Notes: generated by a model not told the origin, from the letters alone. A stretch of DNA of 64,000 nucleotides from Azospirillaceae bacterium (GCA_035645145.1 DASQNC010000025.1:1-64000); one strand, 5' to 3'. Numbered from the stretch's first letter, positions 47,474 to 57,613 are shown. Numbers and translations: made by a program.

Positions 47474-47570
47474 GGTCGGCTTCCCGGTTCCTCTTGGGGC
47501 TGGCCGTCGCTTCTTAGCGGCCCGTGGCGGCGCTGACCAGCATCGACGCCGACACGTCAGCGGATGGGTG

Positions 47571-48290
47571 CTATGCCGCCGACCACCCGCAGGCCGCCAG
47601 CGCCGCGCGCATGTGCTCGGGCGGCGGGGCTTCCACCGTCACCGGCGGACGGGATGCGGCATAGGGGATCGTCACCGCCCGCGCATGCAGGTGCAGCGGC
47701 ACGCCGGCCGAACCGTCGCCGTACATCGTGTCGCCCAGGACCGGGTGGCCCAGTCCCGCGGCATGGACGCGGACTTGGTGGGTCCGGCCCGTCCGCGGTC
47801 GCAGCTCCAGCCAGGACATGCCGTTGCCGCGGCCCAGCACCCGCCAGTCGGTGACCGCCGGACGGCCGGACCGCGACAGGACCATCCGCCACCCGTCGCG
47901 GCCGGTTTCCTTCTCGATCGGCACATCCATGGTGCCGGCATCGGCGATCGGCCGTCCGGCAACCACCGCCCAGTAGACCTTGCCGATCTGCCCGTCTTCG
48001 AACAGCTTGCCGAGGCGGCTCATCGCCTTGTAGTGGCGGCCGAGAACGAGGCAGCCCGAGGTGTCGCGGTCGAGCCGGTGGGCCAGCGCCGGGGTGCGCT
48101 GGAAGCCGAAGCGCATCTCGTCCAGGTACGCTTCCACGTTCGGCCCCCCGCCTGGACCGCCGTGGGCGGCGAGGCCGGCCGGCTTGTCCAGGACGATCAG
48201 GTGGGCGTCCTGGTAGAGGATGCGGTCGATAAGGTCGATGTCCGCCGTGGGAGGCGGGGGCGGCGGGCGGTGTCCACGGGTCCCGGTCAT
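47571..48290 (-). CDS. RluA-family pseudouridine synthase
   Basis: A 239-residue RNA pseudouridine synthase. The catalytic aspartate is in LAHRLDRDTSGCLVLGR, and LELRPRTGRTHQVRVH and GHPVLGDTMYGDG are conserved family blocks. There is no S4 domain, as in RluA/TruC-like short forms. The target could be rRNA or tRNA. The start overlaps the stop of the thioesterase gene by four bases. Confidence 0.92.
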   Translation of the reverse strand: MTGTRGHRPPPPPPTADIDLIDRILYQDAHLIVLDKPAGLAAHGGPGGGPNVEAYLDEMRFGFQRTPALAHRLDRDTSGCLVLGRHYKAMSRLGKLFEDGQIGKVYWAVVAGRPIADAGTMDVPIEKETGRDGWRMVLSRSGRPAVTDWRVLGRGNGMSWLELRPRTGRTHQVRVHAAGLGHPVLGDTMYGDGSAGVPLHLHARAVTIPYAASRPPVTVEAPPPEHMRAALAACGWSAA

Positions 48291-48718
48291 GCGTCGTCCT
48301 TCCTGCGTTCGGTGCGTGCGAAGACCGCCGTCGCATGGGCGACCGGCCTGCCGTCGGCGGTCACGTCGCCGTTGGCGAAGACCAGGCGACCGCCCATGCG
48401 CGGCACGTCGACAGCCACCTCGACCCACGACCCGACCGGCGCGCCGCCGATATAGTCGATGTTCAGGCTGACGGTCAGCAGGAACATGTCCGCCCCCGCC
48501 TTGTGGATCGCCCCGCGGATCAACGCCATGTCGCACAGCGTGGCGATCATGCCGCCATGCATCACGCCCGCGATGTTGGACAGCGGCGGCGTGGCGCGCA
48601 CGCCCATCGCGTAGCCGCCGGGCCCCCGGCGTTCGAAATACGGGCCCGTCAGCTCAAGGAAACCGCTGGGCAGCGTGATCGGCACGAAGCCGGGCGGTGG
48701 GGCCGGATCCCCGGTCAC
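48287..48718 (-). CDS. PaaI-type hotdog thioesterase
   Basis: A 143-residue hotdog-fold protein of the PaaI group, which hydrolyses acyl-CoA esters. The core block is SNIAGVMHGGMIATLCDMAL, with the active HGG and the acidic residue in CD, then SLNIDYIGGAPVGSWVEVAVDVPRMGGRLVFANGDV. A GTG at 48718 is chosen because GGATGGCGGAC precedes it; an ATG at 48748 is possible. The coupling to the pseudouridine synthase gene is by an ATGA overlap. Confidence 0.85.
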   Translation of the reverse strand: MTGDPAPPPGFVPITLPSGFLELTGPYFERRGPGGYAMGVRATPPLSNIAGVMHGGMIATLCDMALIRGAIHKAGADMFLLTVSLNIDYIGGAPVGSWVEVAVDVPRMGGRLVFANGDVTADGRPVAHATAVFARTERRKDDA

Positions 48719-48755
48719 CGTCCGCCATCCCCGGCGATGCGGCGGCATACGGCCG

Positions 48756-50405
48756 TCATCGCAGGCCCACGATCCCGCCTTCGGCGTCGAGCCCAATGCG
48801 TTCGGCCTGCGGCAGCTTTGGCAGGCCGGGCATGGTCTGCACTTCGCCCATCAGGGCCACGACGAACCCGGCGCCGGCCGAAAGCCGCAGTTCGCGCAGG
48901 TGCGCCGTGTGGCCCGTCGGTGCGCCCAGGAGCGTCGGGTCCGTGGAGAAGCTGTACTGGGTCTTCGCGATGCAGACCGGCAGATGTCCGTACCCGGCCG
49001 CCTCCAGGTCCCTGGCCTGACGGCGGACGGTCGCCGGCACCGCGACACCGTCGGCGCGGTAGATGCTGCGGGCGATCGTCTCGATCTTTTGCAGGATCGG
49101 CATGTCGTCGGGGTAGAGCGGGGCGAAGCGCGCGGGATGCGCGTCCATCCGCGCCAGCACGGCGCGGGCGATGCCTTCGGCCCCCGCCCCGCCCTCGGCG
49201 AAGTGGCGGCCGACCTCGACCGGAACGCCGAGGCGTGCGCAGGCATCGCGGATGCACTCCAACTCGGCCGGGGTGTCGCCGGCGAAGTTGTTGATGGCGA
49301 CCACCACGGGCAGGCCGAAGGTTTGCAGGTTCTCGACATGGCGCAGCAGGTTGGGCAGGCCGCGTTCGAGCGCGTCCACATCCTCGCGGCCCAGGTCGGG
49401 AACCGCCACACCGCCGTTGAACTTCAGCGCACGGACGGTGGCGACGAGCACCGCGGCCGCCGGTTCGAGGCCGGACAGGCGGCATTTGATGTCGAAGAAC
49501 TTCTCCGCGCCCAGGTCCGCGCCGAACCCGGCCTCGGTCACCACATAGTCGGCCAGCGCCAGCGCCGCCTTGGTGGCGATCACCGACGAACAGCCGTGCG
49601 CGATGTTGGCAAAGGGGCCGCCGTGGACGAAGGCCGGCGTCCCCTCCAGGGTCTGCACCAGGTTCGGTTTCACCGCCTCCTTCAGGAGTGCGGCCATGGC
49701 ACCCACGGCGCGCAGGGACTCCGCGCGCACGGGCCGTTGGTCGGCCGTCCAGCCGACGACGATGCGGGCCAGGCGGGCCTGAAGGTCGTCCAGATCCTCG
49801 GCCAGGCAGAGGATCGCCATGATTTCGGACGCGGTGGTGATGTCGAACCCGGACTCCCGCGGCACACCGTTCGCCCGGCCGCCGAGGCCAATGGTGATGT
49901 TGCGGAGCGCGCGGTCGTTCATGTCCATGACGCGGCGCCACGTCACCCGGCGCGGGTCCAGCTCGCCCGCCGTGCCCTGGTGCAATGCGTTGTCCAGCAC
50001 CGCCGCCAGCAGGTTGTGGGCGCTGGTCACCGCATGGAAATCGCCGGTGAAGTGGAGGTCGATCTCCTCCTTCGGGGCGATCTGCGCCCGGCCGCCGCCC
50101 GTCGCACCTCCCTTCGCACCGAAGCTGGGGCCGAGCGACGGTTCGCGCAGGCAAATGGCGGTCCGCCGTCCTAACCGGCTGAGCGCGTCCGCCAGGCCGA
50201 CGGTCGTCGTGGTCTTGCCCTCGCCGGCCGGTGTCGGGTTGATGGCGGTCACCAGGATCAGCTTGCCGCGGGGCCGGCCGCGCAGGCCGGCCAGGAAGTC
50301 CGCGGAGATCTTGGCCTTCGTCCGTCCGTAGGGCTCGACCGCCTCGTCGGGAATGCCCAGGCGGGCGGCGATCTCGTGGATGGGGCGCAGGGCTTGGACG
50401 GGCAT
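48756..50405 (-). CDS. fhs: Formate-tetrahydrofolate ligase
   Basis: A 549-residue enzyme that makes 10-formyl-tetrahydrofolate from formate, THF and ATP for purine and methionyl-tRNA formylation. The ATP-binding loop is [16 protein letters not shown], and [30 protein letters not shown] and [14 protein letters not shown]-like [15 protein letters not shown] are family blocks. It links one-carbon supply to the nearby purine genes in function, although it is not in their operon. Confidence 0.96.
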   Translation of the reverse strand: MPVQALRPIHEIAARLGIPDEAVEPYGRTKAKISADFLAGLRGRPRGKLILVTAINPTPAGEGKTTTTVGLADALSRLGRRTAICLREPSLGPSFGAKGGATGGGRAQIAPKEEIDLHFTGDFHAVTSAHNLLAAVLDNALHQGTAGELDPRRVTWRRVMDMNDRALRNITIGLGGRANGVPRESGFDITTASEIMAILCLAEDLDDLQARLARIVVGWTADQRPVRAESLRAVGAMAALLKEAVKPNLVQTLEGTPAFVHGGPFANIAHGCSSVIATKAALALADYVVTEAGFGADLGAEKFFDIKCRLSGLEPAAAVLVATVRALKFNGGVAVPDLGREDVDALERGLPNLLRHVENLQTFGLPVVVAINNFAGDTPAELECIRDACARLGVPVEVGRHFAEGGAGAEGIARAVLARMDAHPARFAPLYPDDMPILQKIETIARSIYRADGVAVPATVRRQARDLEAAGYGHLPVCIAKTQYSFSTDPTLLGAPTGHTAHLRELRLSAGAGFVVALMGEVQTMPGLPKLPQAERIGLDAEGGIVGLR

Positions 50406-50519
50406 GGCGGGGCCGTTCGCTGGGAGGGCGGATGCCGGGAGGGTTCGGCGCCGGAGAGGATAGCCGGCGGAGGGGATGCCGCGTTGTAAAGGGAATCGGG
50501 CCCGGCCGCGAGGTTCGGC

Positions 50520-51698
50520 TCAAACCACGTTCAATTCGACGATGCGCCGCCCCGCCGCCAGGCGGTCGTATCCGAAGACGGACAGGTCGAGCGTCCGGTA
50601 CGCCCCGTGCACGAGGAGTTCCGCGATGCCGCGGCCCACGGCCGGCGACTGCTGCAATCCGTGGCCGGAAAACCCGTTCGCGAACAGGAAGTTGGCGATT
50701 TCGGGATGGGGGCCGAGAATCGCGTTGTGGTCCACCGTGTTGTATTCGTAGTGCCCGGCCCAGGCGCCGGTGACCTTCACCGCCTCGAACGCCGGGACGC
50801 GGGTCGCGAGCGCCGGCCAGAGGATCTCCTCCCACAGGCCGTGATCGACCGTCAGGTCCGCATCCTCGGGATCGGCCGGCGGCGGAGCGCCGGCGATGAA
50901 CGCCGCCCCCTCCGGCCGGAACCACACGCCGGACGGGTCGATGACCAGCGGACAGCCGGGCAGGGGGACGCGGCAATCGAAGACGAAGACGCACCGCTTG
51001 CGCGCTTCCACCGGCAGCGGCACCCCGGCCATGGCGGCCACGCGCCTGGCGTGCGGCCCGGCCGCGTTGACCACCGCCCCGCACGCCAGGCGGCGGCCGT
51101 CGGACAGGCGCACGGCTTCAATACGGCCGCGCGACGCCGCCTCCAGGCCGGTCACCTCGGCCTCGATGTAGACGGCCCCCAGCGCCCGCGCCTTGCGCCG
51201 GAAGGCCTGCAACAGCCCGTACCCGTCGAACCAGCCCTCGTCGGCAAGCCCCAGCGAGGCGAGCGCCAGCCCCTCCGCCGACATCCACGGGAATCGGGCC
51301 GTCAGCGCGTCCGGGGACAGCAGTGCCACCGGCACGCCCTCCGCCACCTGGGTGGCGTGGTTCCGGCGCATCACGTCCTCGCCCCTGGGCGATGCCAGGA
51401 ACAGGTAGCCGGGGGTCCGCAGGCCGATGTCCGGGACGTCGCCCTCCACCGACAAGTGGGTTTGCAAGTCCCGCAGGAAGCCGATCCCGAAGCGGGACAT
51501 GGCGATGTTGGTCGGGGTGGAGAACTGTTGCCGGATGGAGCTGGCCGACAGGGCCGAGGACGCGGTCCGGTAGCTGGGGTCGCGCTCCACGACGGCGACC
51601 GCGCCCTTGAACGCGGGATCACACAGGAGGAAATACGCGATGGCGGAGCCGATCACCCCGCCGCCAACGATGACCACGTCCCAATGCCCGTCCCGCAC
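50520..51698 (-). CDS. FAD-dependent oxidoreductase (DAO family)
   Basis: A 392-residue flavoprotein of the D-amino acid oxidase/sarcosine oxidase fold. The FAD site is VVIVGGGVIGSAIAYFLL at the N-terminus, SASSIRQQFSTPTNIAMS and GYLFLASPRGED match the FOXRED1-like branch, and HNAILGPHPEIANFLFANGFSGHGLQQSPAVGRG near the end is the typical C-terminal FAD block. It starts with GTG. The amine substrate is unknown. Confidence 0.88.
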   Translation of the reverse strand: MRDGHWDVVIVGGGVIGSAIAYFLLCDPAFKGAVAVVERDPSYRTASSALSASSIRQQFSTPTNIAMSRFGIGFLRDLQTHLSVEGDVPDIGLRTPGYLFLASPRGEDVMRRNHATQVAEGVPVALLSPDALTARFPWMSAEGLALASLGLADEGWFDGYGLLQAFRRKARALGAVYIEAEVTGLEAASRGRIEAVRLSDGRRLACGAVVNAAGPHARRVAAMAGVPLPVEARKRCVFVFDCRVPLPGCPLVIDPSGVWFRPEGAAFIAGAPPPADPEDADLTVDHGLWEEILWPALATRVPAFEAVKVTGAWAGHYEYNTVDHNAILGPHPEIANFLFANGFSGHGLQQSPAVGRGIAELLVHGAYRTLDLSVFGYDRLAAGRRIVELNVV

Positions 51699-51790
51699 GT
51701 TCCGCCCCGTCGTTCAAGCCGCCACAGGTTCCGGGGAACCACGGTAGTCGGCCGGCCGGCCTCGACCAAGTGGCAAGCGACGGTGGCGGG

Positions 51791-52015
51791 TCAGTCCGAT
51801 CCGGTGGCGGTGGCGCTTCCCGTCGCCGGCCACCCGAGCCAGTTCGGGCGCAACTCGTTCAATCCGGTGATGATCCGTTCCTCGACGGTGTCGGCGGCCT
51901 TCGCCAGATTGTCGGCCGCGTTGTAGGCTTCGAGCCTCCACAACGTGAGCGACAGCTTCCGCAGCCGTTTGGCCAGGACGATATCGAGGGCGATGTTCGA
52001 GAGGGTTGTGGACAT
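51791..52015 (-). CDS. Small hypothetical helical protein
   Basis: A 74-residue protein of mostly amphipathic helix (LAKRLRKLSLTLWRLEAYNAADNL, then AADTVEERIITGLNEL) and a short glycine/threonine tail. A GTG at 52081 would give 96 residues. No ribosome-binding site decides the start. No family is recognised. Confidence 0.45.
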   Translation of the reverse strand: MSTTLSNIALDIVLAKRLRKLSLTLWRLEAYNAADNLAKAADTVEERIITGLNELRPNWLGWPATGSATATGSD

Positions 52016-52362
52016 GCGGCCGGACTGCGGGGGGTGGGCGCTGACGGAAGCATGCCGGACGGCCGGCCGTTCTTCAGTCACGCATCCGGCGACCGTTTGA
52101 TCGCGTATGCGATTGCGCGGACGGAGCGGGTGCCGGGGTCAGGGTGCCGCATATGGAAACTGGTGGTTGCCCTAACCGGTTCCGGGGCGGGCCGCGTGAC
52201 AACCGGGCTAAGTTCCACGGATCCCGTCACATACGTTTGCAACTAAGTCGCCCGTACCGTCTCGTCGTTGGAATGAGCGCCCCTGCCTTGTCCGGCCATG
52301 CCGGTCGGCAGGCTTGGACCCCGCCGATCGGTTTGATGGAGGAACGAAACCGCCGGCCGCGG
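52016..52362. other. 347-base stretch without an assignable gene
   Basis: I see no credible gene, tRNA or riboswitch. Short inverted repeats occur (for example TGCCGGTCGGCA near 52300), but none is long or well placed. It separates the small helical protein gene from radC and probably contains the promoters used by the former. Confidence 0.5.
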
Positions 52363-53058
52363 TCAGAGCAGCCCCTTCGCCTTGAAGCTGGTGTGCCGGC
52401 CCTTGCCGATGACGAGGTGGTCGTGGACCACCACGCCCAGGGTCGCGGCCGCCTTGGCGATTTCCTTGGTCAACTCGATGTCGGCGCGGCTCGGCTCCGG
52501 GTCGCCGCTGGGGTGGTTGTGGACCAGGATCAGCGCCGTGGCGCCCAGGTCGAGCGCGCGCTTGACCACTTCGCGGGGGTAGACCGGGGCGTGGTCCACG
52601 GTTCCGCGCTGCTGCACCTCGTCGGCAATGAGCTGATTCTTGCGGTCGAGGAACAGCAGGCGGAACTGTTCCACCGTCTCGTGGGCCATCGACCGCTCGC
52701 AGTATTCGAGCAGCCTTTGCCACGAGCTGAGCACCGGCCGGTTGTGCACTTCCTGCCAGTGCATCCGGCGGGACACAGCCGCGAGCGCGGCCAGCAGGAT
52801 GGTCGCCGCTTCGCCCAGGCCGCCGCGGCGGGCGAGTTCGGCCGGGCTCGCGTTGACCACGTTCCACAGGCTGCCGAATTCCTTCAGCAGCGCCTTGGCC
52901 ACCGGTTTGACGTCCCGGCGGGGGATGGCCGCGAACAGCACCAGTTCCAGGAGTTCGTAGTCCTGGAACGCGTCCGGGCCGGCGGTCAGGAACCGTTCCC
53001 GCAGGCGCTGGCGGTGGCCGACATAGTGGGGGACTGGCGCGTCCGCGTCGTTCTGCAT
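52363..53058 (-). CDS. radC: RadC/JAB-domain protein
   Basis: A 231-residue protein with an N-terminal helix-hairpin-helix-like region (DYELLELVLFAAIPRRDVK, RGGLGEAATILLAAL) and a C-terminal JAMM metal-protease-like domain with E-x(n)-HNHPSGDPEPSRADIELTKE. Originally linked to DNA repair, the family has no settled biochemical function. It follows map on the same strand after 34 bases, in the common alphaproteobacterial order sfsA-map-radC. Confidence 0.95.
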   Translation of the reverse strand: MQNDADAPVPHYVGHRQRLRERFLTAGPDAFQDYELLELVLFAAIPRRDVKPVAKALLKEFGSLWNVVNASPAELARRGGLGEAATILLAALAAVSRRMHWQEVHNRPVLSSWQRLLEYCERSMAHETVEQFRLLFLDRKNQLIADEVQQRGTVDHAPVYPREVVKRALDLGATALILVHNHPSGDPEPSRADIELTKEIAKAAATLGVVVHDHLVIGKGRHTSFKAKGLL

Positions 53059-53092
53059 GGCGTGACGATACAGGCCCGGCCGCCGCTTGTCG

Positions 53093-53899
53093 TCAGGCCG
53101 GTGCGTAGGGCGGGCGGGTGAGCCCGGCGGGCGACAGCGTGAAGATCTCGCAGCCGTCGGCCGTCACGCCGATGGTGTGCTCGAACTGGGCGGACAGGCT
53201 GCGGTCGCGGGTGACCGCCGTCCATCCGTCGTCCAGGACAACGACGCCGGGGGCGCCGGCATTGATCATCGGCTCGATGGTCAGGAACATGCCCTCCCGT
53301 AGCTCGACCCCCAGTCCCGGGCGGCCGAAATGCATGACCGAGGGCGGCTCGTGGAACCGGCGGCCGATGCCGTGCCCGCAGAAGTCGCGGACGACCGAGA
53401 AGCCGTGCGATTCCGCAAGGGACTGGATGGCCCACCCGACATCGCCCAGGGTGGCACCCGGCCGCACCGCCGAAATCCCCCGCATCATGGCGTCGTAGGT
53501 GACATCGACCAGCTTTCGCGCCGCCCGGCCCACCTGCCCGACCAGGTACATCCGGCTGCTGTCGCCGTACCAGCCGTCCAGAATCACCGTCACGTCGATG
53601 TTCACGATGTCGCCGTCGGCAAGCCGTTCGGCCCCGGGGATCCCATGGCAGACCACGTGGTTGCGCGAGATGCACGACGACTTGGTGTAGCCCTGGTAGC
53701 CCAGCGTGGCGGGGACGGCGCCATGGTCGCGCATGAACGCGTCGCACAGGCGGTCGAGTTCGTCCGTGGTGATCCCCGGCCGCACATGCGCGGTGATGAA
53801 GTCGAGCGTCGCCGCGGCGAGCCGGCCGGCCCGGCGCATGCCGGCGAACCCCTCGGGCCCGTGGATCGGGATGGGGGCCGCGCGTCGGGACCGGCTCAT
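53093..53899 (-). CDS. map: Type I methionine aminopeptidase
   Basis: A 268-residue metalloprotease that removes the initiator methionine from new proteins. Metal ligands lie in [21 protein letters not shown] (two Asp), [14 protein letters not shown] (His), LTIEPMIN (Glu) and [10 protein letters not shown] (Glu). GAGGTGG precedes the ATG, which overlaps the sfsA stop by four bases, so translation is coupled. Confidence 0.96.
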   Translation of the reverse strand: MSRSRRAAPIPIHGPEGFAGMRRAGRLAAATLDFITAHVRPGITTDELDRLCDAFMRDHGAVPATLGYQGYTKSSCISRNHVVCHGIPGAERLADGDIVNIDVTVILDGWYGDSSRMYLVGQVGRAARKLVDVTYDAMMRGISAVRPGATLGDVGWAIQSLAESHGFSVVRDFCGHGIGRRFHEPPSVMHFGRPGLGVELREGMFLTIEPMINAGAPGVVVLDDGWTAVTRDRSLSAQFEHTIGVTADGCEIFTLSPAGLTRPPYAPA

Positions 53900-54642
53900 G
53901 CCGCCACCTCGGATCGGGTCGCGACCGGGGCGAGCACCTCCACCGCGTGGGCCAATTCGATCCCATCCACCGTCACGCGGCAGGCATGGCAATAGGCCTC
54001 GACCCCGGCCGCCAGCGCCGACGCAAGCGCCCGGTCGTAGGCCGGATCGATGTCGGCCGCGACCTGGAACCGGTGGCAGTCGTCCCGCTGCACAAGATAG
54101 AGCATCACCGCCCGGTGCCCCGCCCGCGCGACCGCTTCGAGTTCGCCCAGATGCTTGGCGCCCCGCTCGGTCCGGCAGTCCGGGAATTCGGCCAGAGGTT
54201 CCCGGCCGCGGCGCATGTGGACGTACTTCACCTCCACATAGGCCGGGGGGCGGTCGGACCCTTCGAGAAGCAGGTCGATGCGGGAATTCCGCCCGTAGGC
54301 CACTTCGCGCCGCACCCGCGCATACCCGGCGAGCGCCGGAATCGCGCCCGCGGCGATGGCTTCGGCGGCGATCCGGTTGGGATGGCCGGTGTTCACACCG
54401 ACGAGTGTCGGCCCCTGGGCGGAGTCGGCCTGGACGATCTCCAGCGTGTAGGCGAGTTTGCGGCCCGGGTTCGCGGCCGGCGACAGCCAGACCGGGGAAC
54501 CCGGCGCGTCCACGCCCGTCATCGCGCCGGAATTCGCGCAATGGGCGGTGACGACCGTGCCGTCGTCGAGGGCGACATCGGCCAGGAAGCGTTTGTAGCG
54601 GCGGACCAGACGGCCGGGGAGGAGGGGAGCGGGGAAGCGCAT
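53896..54642 (-). CDS. sfsA: SfsA-family protein
   Basis: A 248-residue protein of the sugar fermentation stimulation A family, a DNA-binding OB-fold plus nuclease-like domain of unclear role. [53 protein letters not shown] and [11 protein letters not shown] are the family blocks. In most relatives the last reads VEVKNVT, so the middle of this motif differs here. It shares a 144-base divergent region with the cinA-like gene. Confidence 0.94.
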   Translation of the reverse strand: MRFPAPLLPGRLVRRYKRFLADVALDDGTVVTAHCANSGAMTGVDAPGSPVWLSPAANPGRKLAYTLEIVQADSAQGPTLVGVNTGHPNRIAAEAIAAGAIPALAGYARVRREVAYGRNSRIDLLLEGSDRPPAYVEVKYVHMRRGREPLAEFPDCRTERGAKHLGELEAVARAGHRAVMLYLVQRDDCHRFQVAADIDPAYDRALASALAAGVEAYCHACRVTVDGIELAHAVEVLAPVATRSEVAA

Positions 54643-54786
54643 GGGCGCGGAACCTAGTGCAAATTCCGGCCGGGCGGAACCGGCCCGCTGGACCTCCCCG
54701 GCACCGGCCGTCCGGCGATGCCGGAACAGGTACTCCCCTTTCGGCGAAATTGCCGCCCCCGGATCCGCATGCCATGTTCCGCCGCC

Positions 54787-55617
54787 ATGGAACAGCCCGC
54801 CGACAGATCCGAAGCCACCGCACCCCCCGCAGGGGCCCCCGCGGAGAACGCCCAGGCCGGGGCCGTGCAAGAGGTCACGGCCGCGGTCCTGATCATCGGG
54901 AATGAAATCCTGTCCGGCCGGACCAAGGACGCGAACCTCGGCTGGCTGGCCGAACGGCTTTACGCCCTGGGCATCCGTATGCGCGAGGCCCGCGTGGTGT
55001 CCGACGTCGAGGCCGACATCCTCGCGGCGGTCGATGCGCTGCGGCAGCGGTACGACTATGTGTTCACGACGGGCGGCATCGGCCCGACCCACGACGACAT
55101 CACCTCGGCCTGCATCGCCAAGGCCTTCGGCGTGCCGCTGGAACGCAACGCGGAGGCGGTGCGCCGGCTGGAGCGCCATTACGCGCCGGGGCAGTTGAAC
55201 GAGGCGCGGCTGCGCATGGCCGACATCCCGCGCGGCGCCACCCTGGTCGACAACCCCGTCAGCGGTGCGCCCGGCTTTCAAATCGGCAACGTCGTCGTCC
55301 TGGCGGGCGTGCCGGCGATCATGCAGGCCATGTTCGACGGGCTGAAAACCGGTCTGGTCGGGGGCGCGCCCCTGTTCGCCAAGACCGTCCGGTGCCTGGT
55401 GCCCGAAGGCATCCTGGCCGAGGGGCTGGGCCGGATCCAGGGACGGTACGCCCAGGTGGAGATCGGCAGCTATCCCTTCTTTCGAAACCAGCAGTTCGGC
55501 GTGAGCCTCGTCTTACGCAGCACGGACCCGGACGCGCTGGGCCGGGCGACCGCGGAGGTCGCGGAGCTCGTGACGCGGCTGGGTGGGGCCCCGGCGATCG
55601 AAGACGGCCAGGGTTGA
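54787..55617 (+). CDS. CinA N-terminal (molybdopterin-binding-like) domain protein
   Basis: A 276-residue protein of the competence/damage-inducible CinA family. It contains only the N-terminal MoCF-like domain: [48 protein letters not shown] and [15 protein letters not shown]. The C-terminal amidohydrolase (PncC) domain of full CinA is absent. In CinA the N-terminal part has ADP-ribose pyrophosphatase activity. The first 35 residues are a loose Pro/Ala/Glu-rich extension. Confidence 0.9.
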   Translation: MEQPADRSEATAPPAGAPAENAQAGAVQEVTAAVLIIGNEILSGRTKDANLGWLAERLYALGIRMREARVVSDVEADILAAVDALRQRYDYVFTTGGIGPTHDDITSACIAKAFGVPLERNAEAVRRLERHYAPGQLNEARLRMADIPRGATLVDNPVSGAPGFQIGNVVVLAGVPAIMQAMFDGLKTGLVGGAPLFAKTVRCLVPEGILAEGLGRIQGRYAQVEIGSYPFFRNQQFGVSLVLRSTDPDALGRATAEVAELVTRLGGAPAIEDGQG

Positions 55618-55669
55618 GGCCGGCAAGATTCGGTCGCGCGTGGTCCGACCGGGCCGCGCCCCGCCTCCG

Positions 55670-55837
55670 CTATTCCCCTGTCACCAGCCGGTAGAGCAGG
55701 CCGAGTCCCACGGCCAGGGCCAGCCAGACCGCAACGTACCTCAGCGCCGCTCCGCCAGGGATTCGGCTTAGGCGGGGTGCGACGAGAATCAATGCAACCA
55801 CAAGGGAGGCAAGGGCAGCGAATTCACGCGTATCCAT
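55670..55837 (-). CDS. Small membrane protein
   Basis: A 55-residue protein with two hydrophobic stretches (FAALASLVVALILVAP and YVAVWLALAVGLGLLYRL) and a short basic turn between them. Such short proteins occur beside tRNA genes and cinA in relatives, but no function is known. The ATG at 55837 is preferred to an upstream start that would add a non-hydrophobic leader. Confidence 0.5.
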   Translation of the reverse strand: MDTREFAALASLVVALILVAPRLSRIPGGAALRYVAVWLALAVGLGLLYRLVTGE

Positions 55838-55886
55838 GCCGGCAACATGGGGCTCGGACAAGATTGCGGCAAGGCGGCAGCTTCGC

Positions 55887-55915
55887 TTGCCCACCCGCCG
55901 GTCGATGGATAGGGT
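55887..55915 (+). promoter_or_regulatory. Candidate promoter for tRNA-Leu
   Basis: TTGCCC (55887-55892) and TAGGGT (55910-55915) are 17 bases apart, and transcription would start about 30 bases before the tRNA. Confidence 0.5.
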
Positions 55916-55951
55916 GTAATACGTCCGGTGGTGCATACCCCGGATCCGTGT

Positions 55952-56037
55952 GGGGACGTGGTGAAATTGGTAGACACAGCGGACTTAAAATCCGCCGGCG
56001 GCAGCCTCTACGGGTTCGAGTCCCGTCGTCCCTACCA
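55952..56037 (+). tRNA. tRNA-Leu (anticodon UAA)
   Basis: An 86-base tRNA. The acceptor arms are GGGGACG and CGTCCCT (first pair G-U). The anticodon stem GCGGA/TCCGC encloses the loop CTTAAAA with anticodon TAA. A long variable arm marks a class II tRNA, the T-arm is ACGGG TTCGAGT CCCGT, and CCA is encoded (56035-56037). Confidence 0.96.
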
Positions 56038-56127
56038 ACCTTTCTGCAAATCTTTCGAAGGTCTGCGCCGAGTCTGAGGCGGGCCACCGGCCGCGCCGGA
56101 CCGCAGTGACCCTTCTGCCATCGCCCC

Positions 56128-56925
56128 TCAGCAATGCTTCCAGACGGCCGGGCGCTTGCCGAGAAAGGCGTCGATGCCTTCGGCCGCATCCTCGGCCGCC
56201 ATGTTCGCCGCCATGACCTCGGCCGTGTAGGCGTACGCGCCGGCCAGGTCCATCTCGCGCTGGCGGTGGAACGCGGCCTTTCCGATGGCAACCGTGCGGG
56301 CGGATTTCGAAGCGATCCGGCCGGCGAGCGCCATCGTCTCCGCCTCCAGATCCACCGCCGGCACGCACCGGTTCACCAGACCGATCCGCACGGCGGTTCC
56401 GGCGTCGACCATGTCGCCGGTCAGCAGCATTTCCATGGACGCCTTCGCCCCCACGGCCCGGGTCAGGGCCACCATCGGGGTGGAGCAGAACAGGCCGATG
56501 TTGACGCCCGGTGTGGCGAAGCGCGCGTCGTCCGCGGCGACGGCGAGGTCGCAGGTCGCGACGAGCTGGCAGCCCGCCGCCGTGGCGACGCCGTGGACCT
56601 GGGCGATGACGGGCTGGCGCAGCCCGACGATGGTCTGCATCAGCATCGCGCATTGGCGGAACAGGTCCACCAGGGCGTCGCGGTCCCGGATGGATCGCAA
56701 CTCCTTGAGGTCGTGGCCGGACGAGAAGACCGGGCCCGCCCCGCGGAGGACGACCACGCGGATGGCGGGGTCCGCGCCGATCGCGTCGAGCTGTTCCTGA
56801 AGGGCCTGCATCAAGGCGCGCGACAGCGCGTTGCGCGCGTCGGGCCGGTTCAGCGTCAGGACCGCGACACCCCCCTCGTCCGCGCGCAGGACAGGATGGT
56901 CCAAAGGCTTCGGGGCTGCCGTCAT
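56128..56925 (-). CDS. Enoyl-CoA hydratase/isomerase family protein
   Basis: A 265-residue crotonase-fold protein. VAVLTLNRPDARNALSRAL, the oxyanion-hole block GAGPVFSSGHDLKEL, and QVHGVATAAGCQLVATCDLAVAADDARF with the family GxxxGxG region are present. The SSGHDL form resembles the ECHDC3/EchA-like branch; whether both catalytic glutamates of a true hydratase are kept is uncertain. GGAGG stands nine bases before the ATG at 56925. It diverges from a thioesterase gene, so the two may act in the same acyl-CoA pathway. Confidence 0.88.
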   Translation of the reverse strand: MTAAPKPLDHPVLRADEGGVAVLTLNRPDARNALSRALMQALQEQLDAIGADPAIRVVVLRGAGPVFSSGHDLKELRSIRDRDALVDLFRQCAMLMQTIVGLRQPVIAQVHGVATAAGCQLVATCDLAVAADDARFATPGVNIGLFCSTPMVALTRAVGAKASMEMLLTGDMVDAGTAVRIGLVNRCVPAVDLEAETMALAGRIASKSARTVAIGKAAFHRQREMDLAGAYAYTAEVMAANMAAEDAAEGIDAFLGKRPAVWKHC

Positions 56926-57102
56926 CGCATCGGTCCTCCGCATGTCGAGTCCGTCCCGGAGCCTACCGGGCCGGAACGGGCCGGGCCAGCGCCCGGAAGA
57001 GACCGTGCATCCCCGTTGTGGCACGGTATGAAAGTGGCACGGCGGTCCACGGCCGCCGGGCGAAGGACATCGGCGGAAAGCCGGACAAGGGGGAGGCGGG
57101 GC

Positions 57103-57534
57103 ATGGATGGGGCGAGGATCACGATCGAGGCGTTCGCCAGGATTTTGAACGACGGATTGCCCGGCGCGGCCGAATTGGGGATGGAGGCGCTGGAGCTGGG
57201 CCCCGGAACCGCCGTGCTGCGGCTTCCCTTCGATGCGCGCCTGATCCGGCCGGGGGGGACCGTGTCCGGCCCCTCGCTGTTCGCCCTGGCGGATTGCGCC
57301 CTCTACGGTGCGGTGCTGTCACTGGCCGGGCCGGTGGAACTGGCGGTCACCACGTCGATGACCATCAACTTCCTGCGCAAGCCGGCGCAGAGGCCCGTCA
57401 TCGGAAAGGCCCGGATCCTGAAGCACGGCAAGCGCCTGTCCTATGGCGAGGTCCTGCTGTTCTCGGAAGGGGAGGGCGATCCGGTCGCCCATGCGACGGG
57501 AACCTATTCCATCCCCGCGCCACCCGCGCCCTGA
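57103..57534 (+). CDS. Hotdog-fold thioesterase, PaaI family
   Basis: A 143-residue acyl-CoA thioesterase-like protein. The core is LIRPGGTVSGPSLFALADCALYGAVLSL, followed by VTTSMTINFLRKPAQRPVIGKARILKHGKRLSYGEV. The usual HGG motif appears as VSG, so the catalytic residue differs from standard PaaI. GGGGGAGGCGGGG precedes the start. It is divergent from the enoyl-CoA hydratase gene. Confidence 0.85.
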   Translation: MDGARITIEAFARILNDGLPGAAELGMEALELGPGTAVLRLPFDARLIRPGGTVSGPSLFALADCALYGAVLSLAGPVELAVTTSMTINFLRKPAQRPVIGKARILKHGKRLSYGEVLLFSEGEGDPVAHATGTYSIPAPPAP

Positions 57535-57573
57535 GAGGCCGCCGCAGGCCGTGCGTGGCACCGGGTTTGGCGT

Positions 57574-57613
57574 GTGGTATTGAGATACCGCAATGTTGGT
57601 ATCCTGGTACCAC
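57574..57613. promoter_or_regulatory. Nested palindrome upstream of the rplM promoter
   Basis: GTGGTA (57574-57579) pairs with TACCAC (57608-57613), and inside it GATACC (57584-57589) pairs with GGTATC (57598-57603). Alternatively GGTAT and ATACC pair locally. It lies 40 bases after the thioesterase stop and 37 bases before the rplM -35 box, and could be an operator or a cruciform. Confidence 0.45.

Noticed and set aside
52016-52362. Riboswitch or tRNA in the 347-base gap before radC
   Set aside because: No cloverleaf, no known riboswitch core and only short inverted repeats were found.
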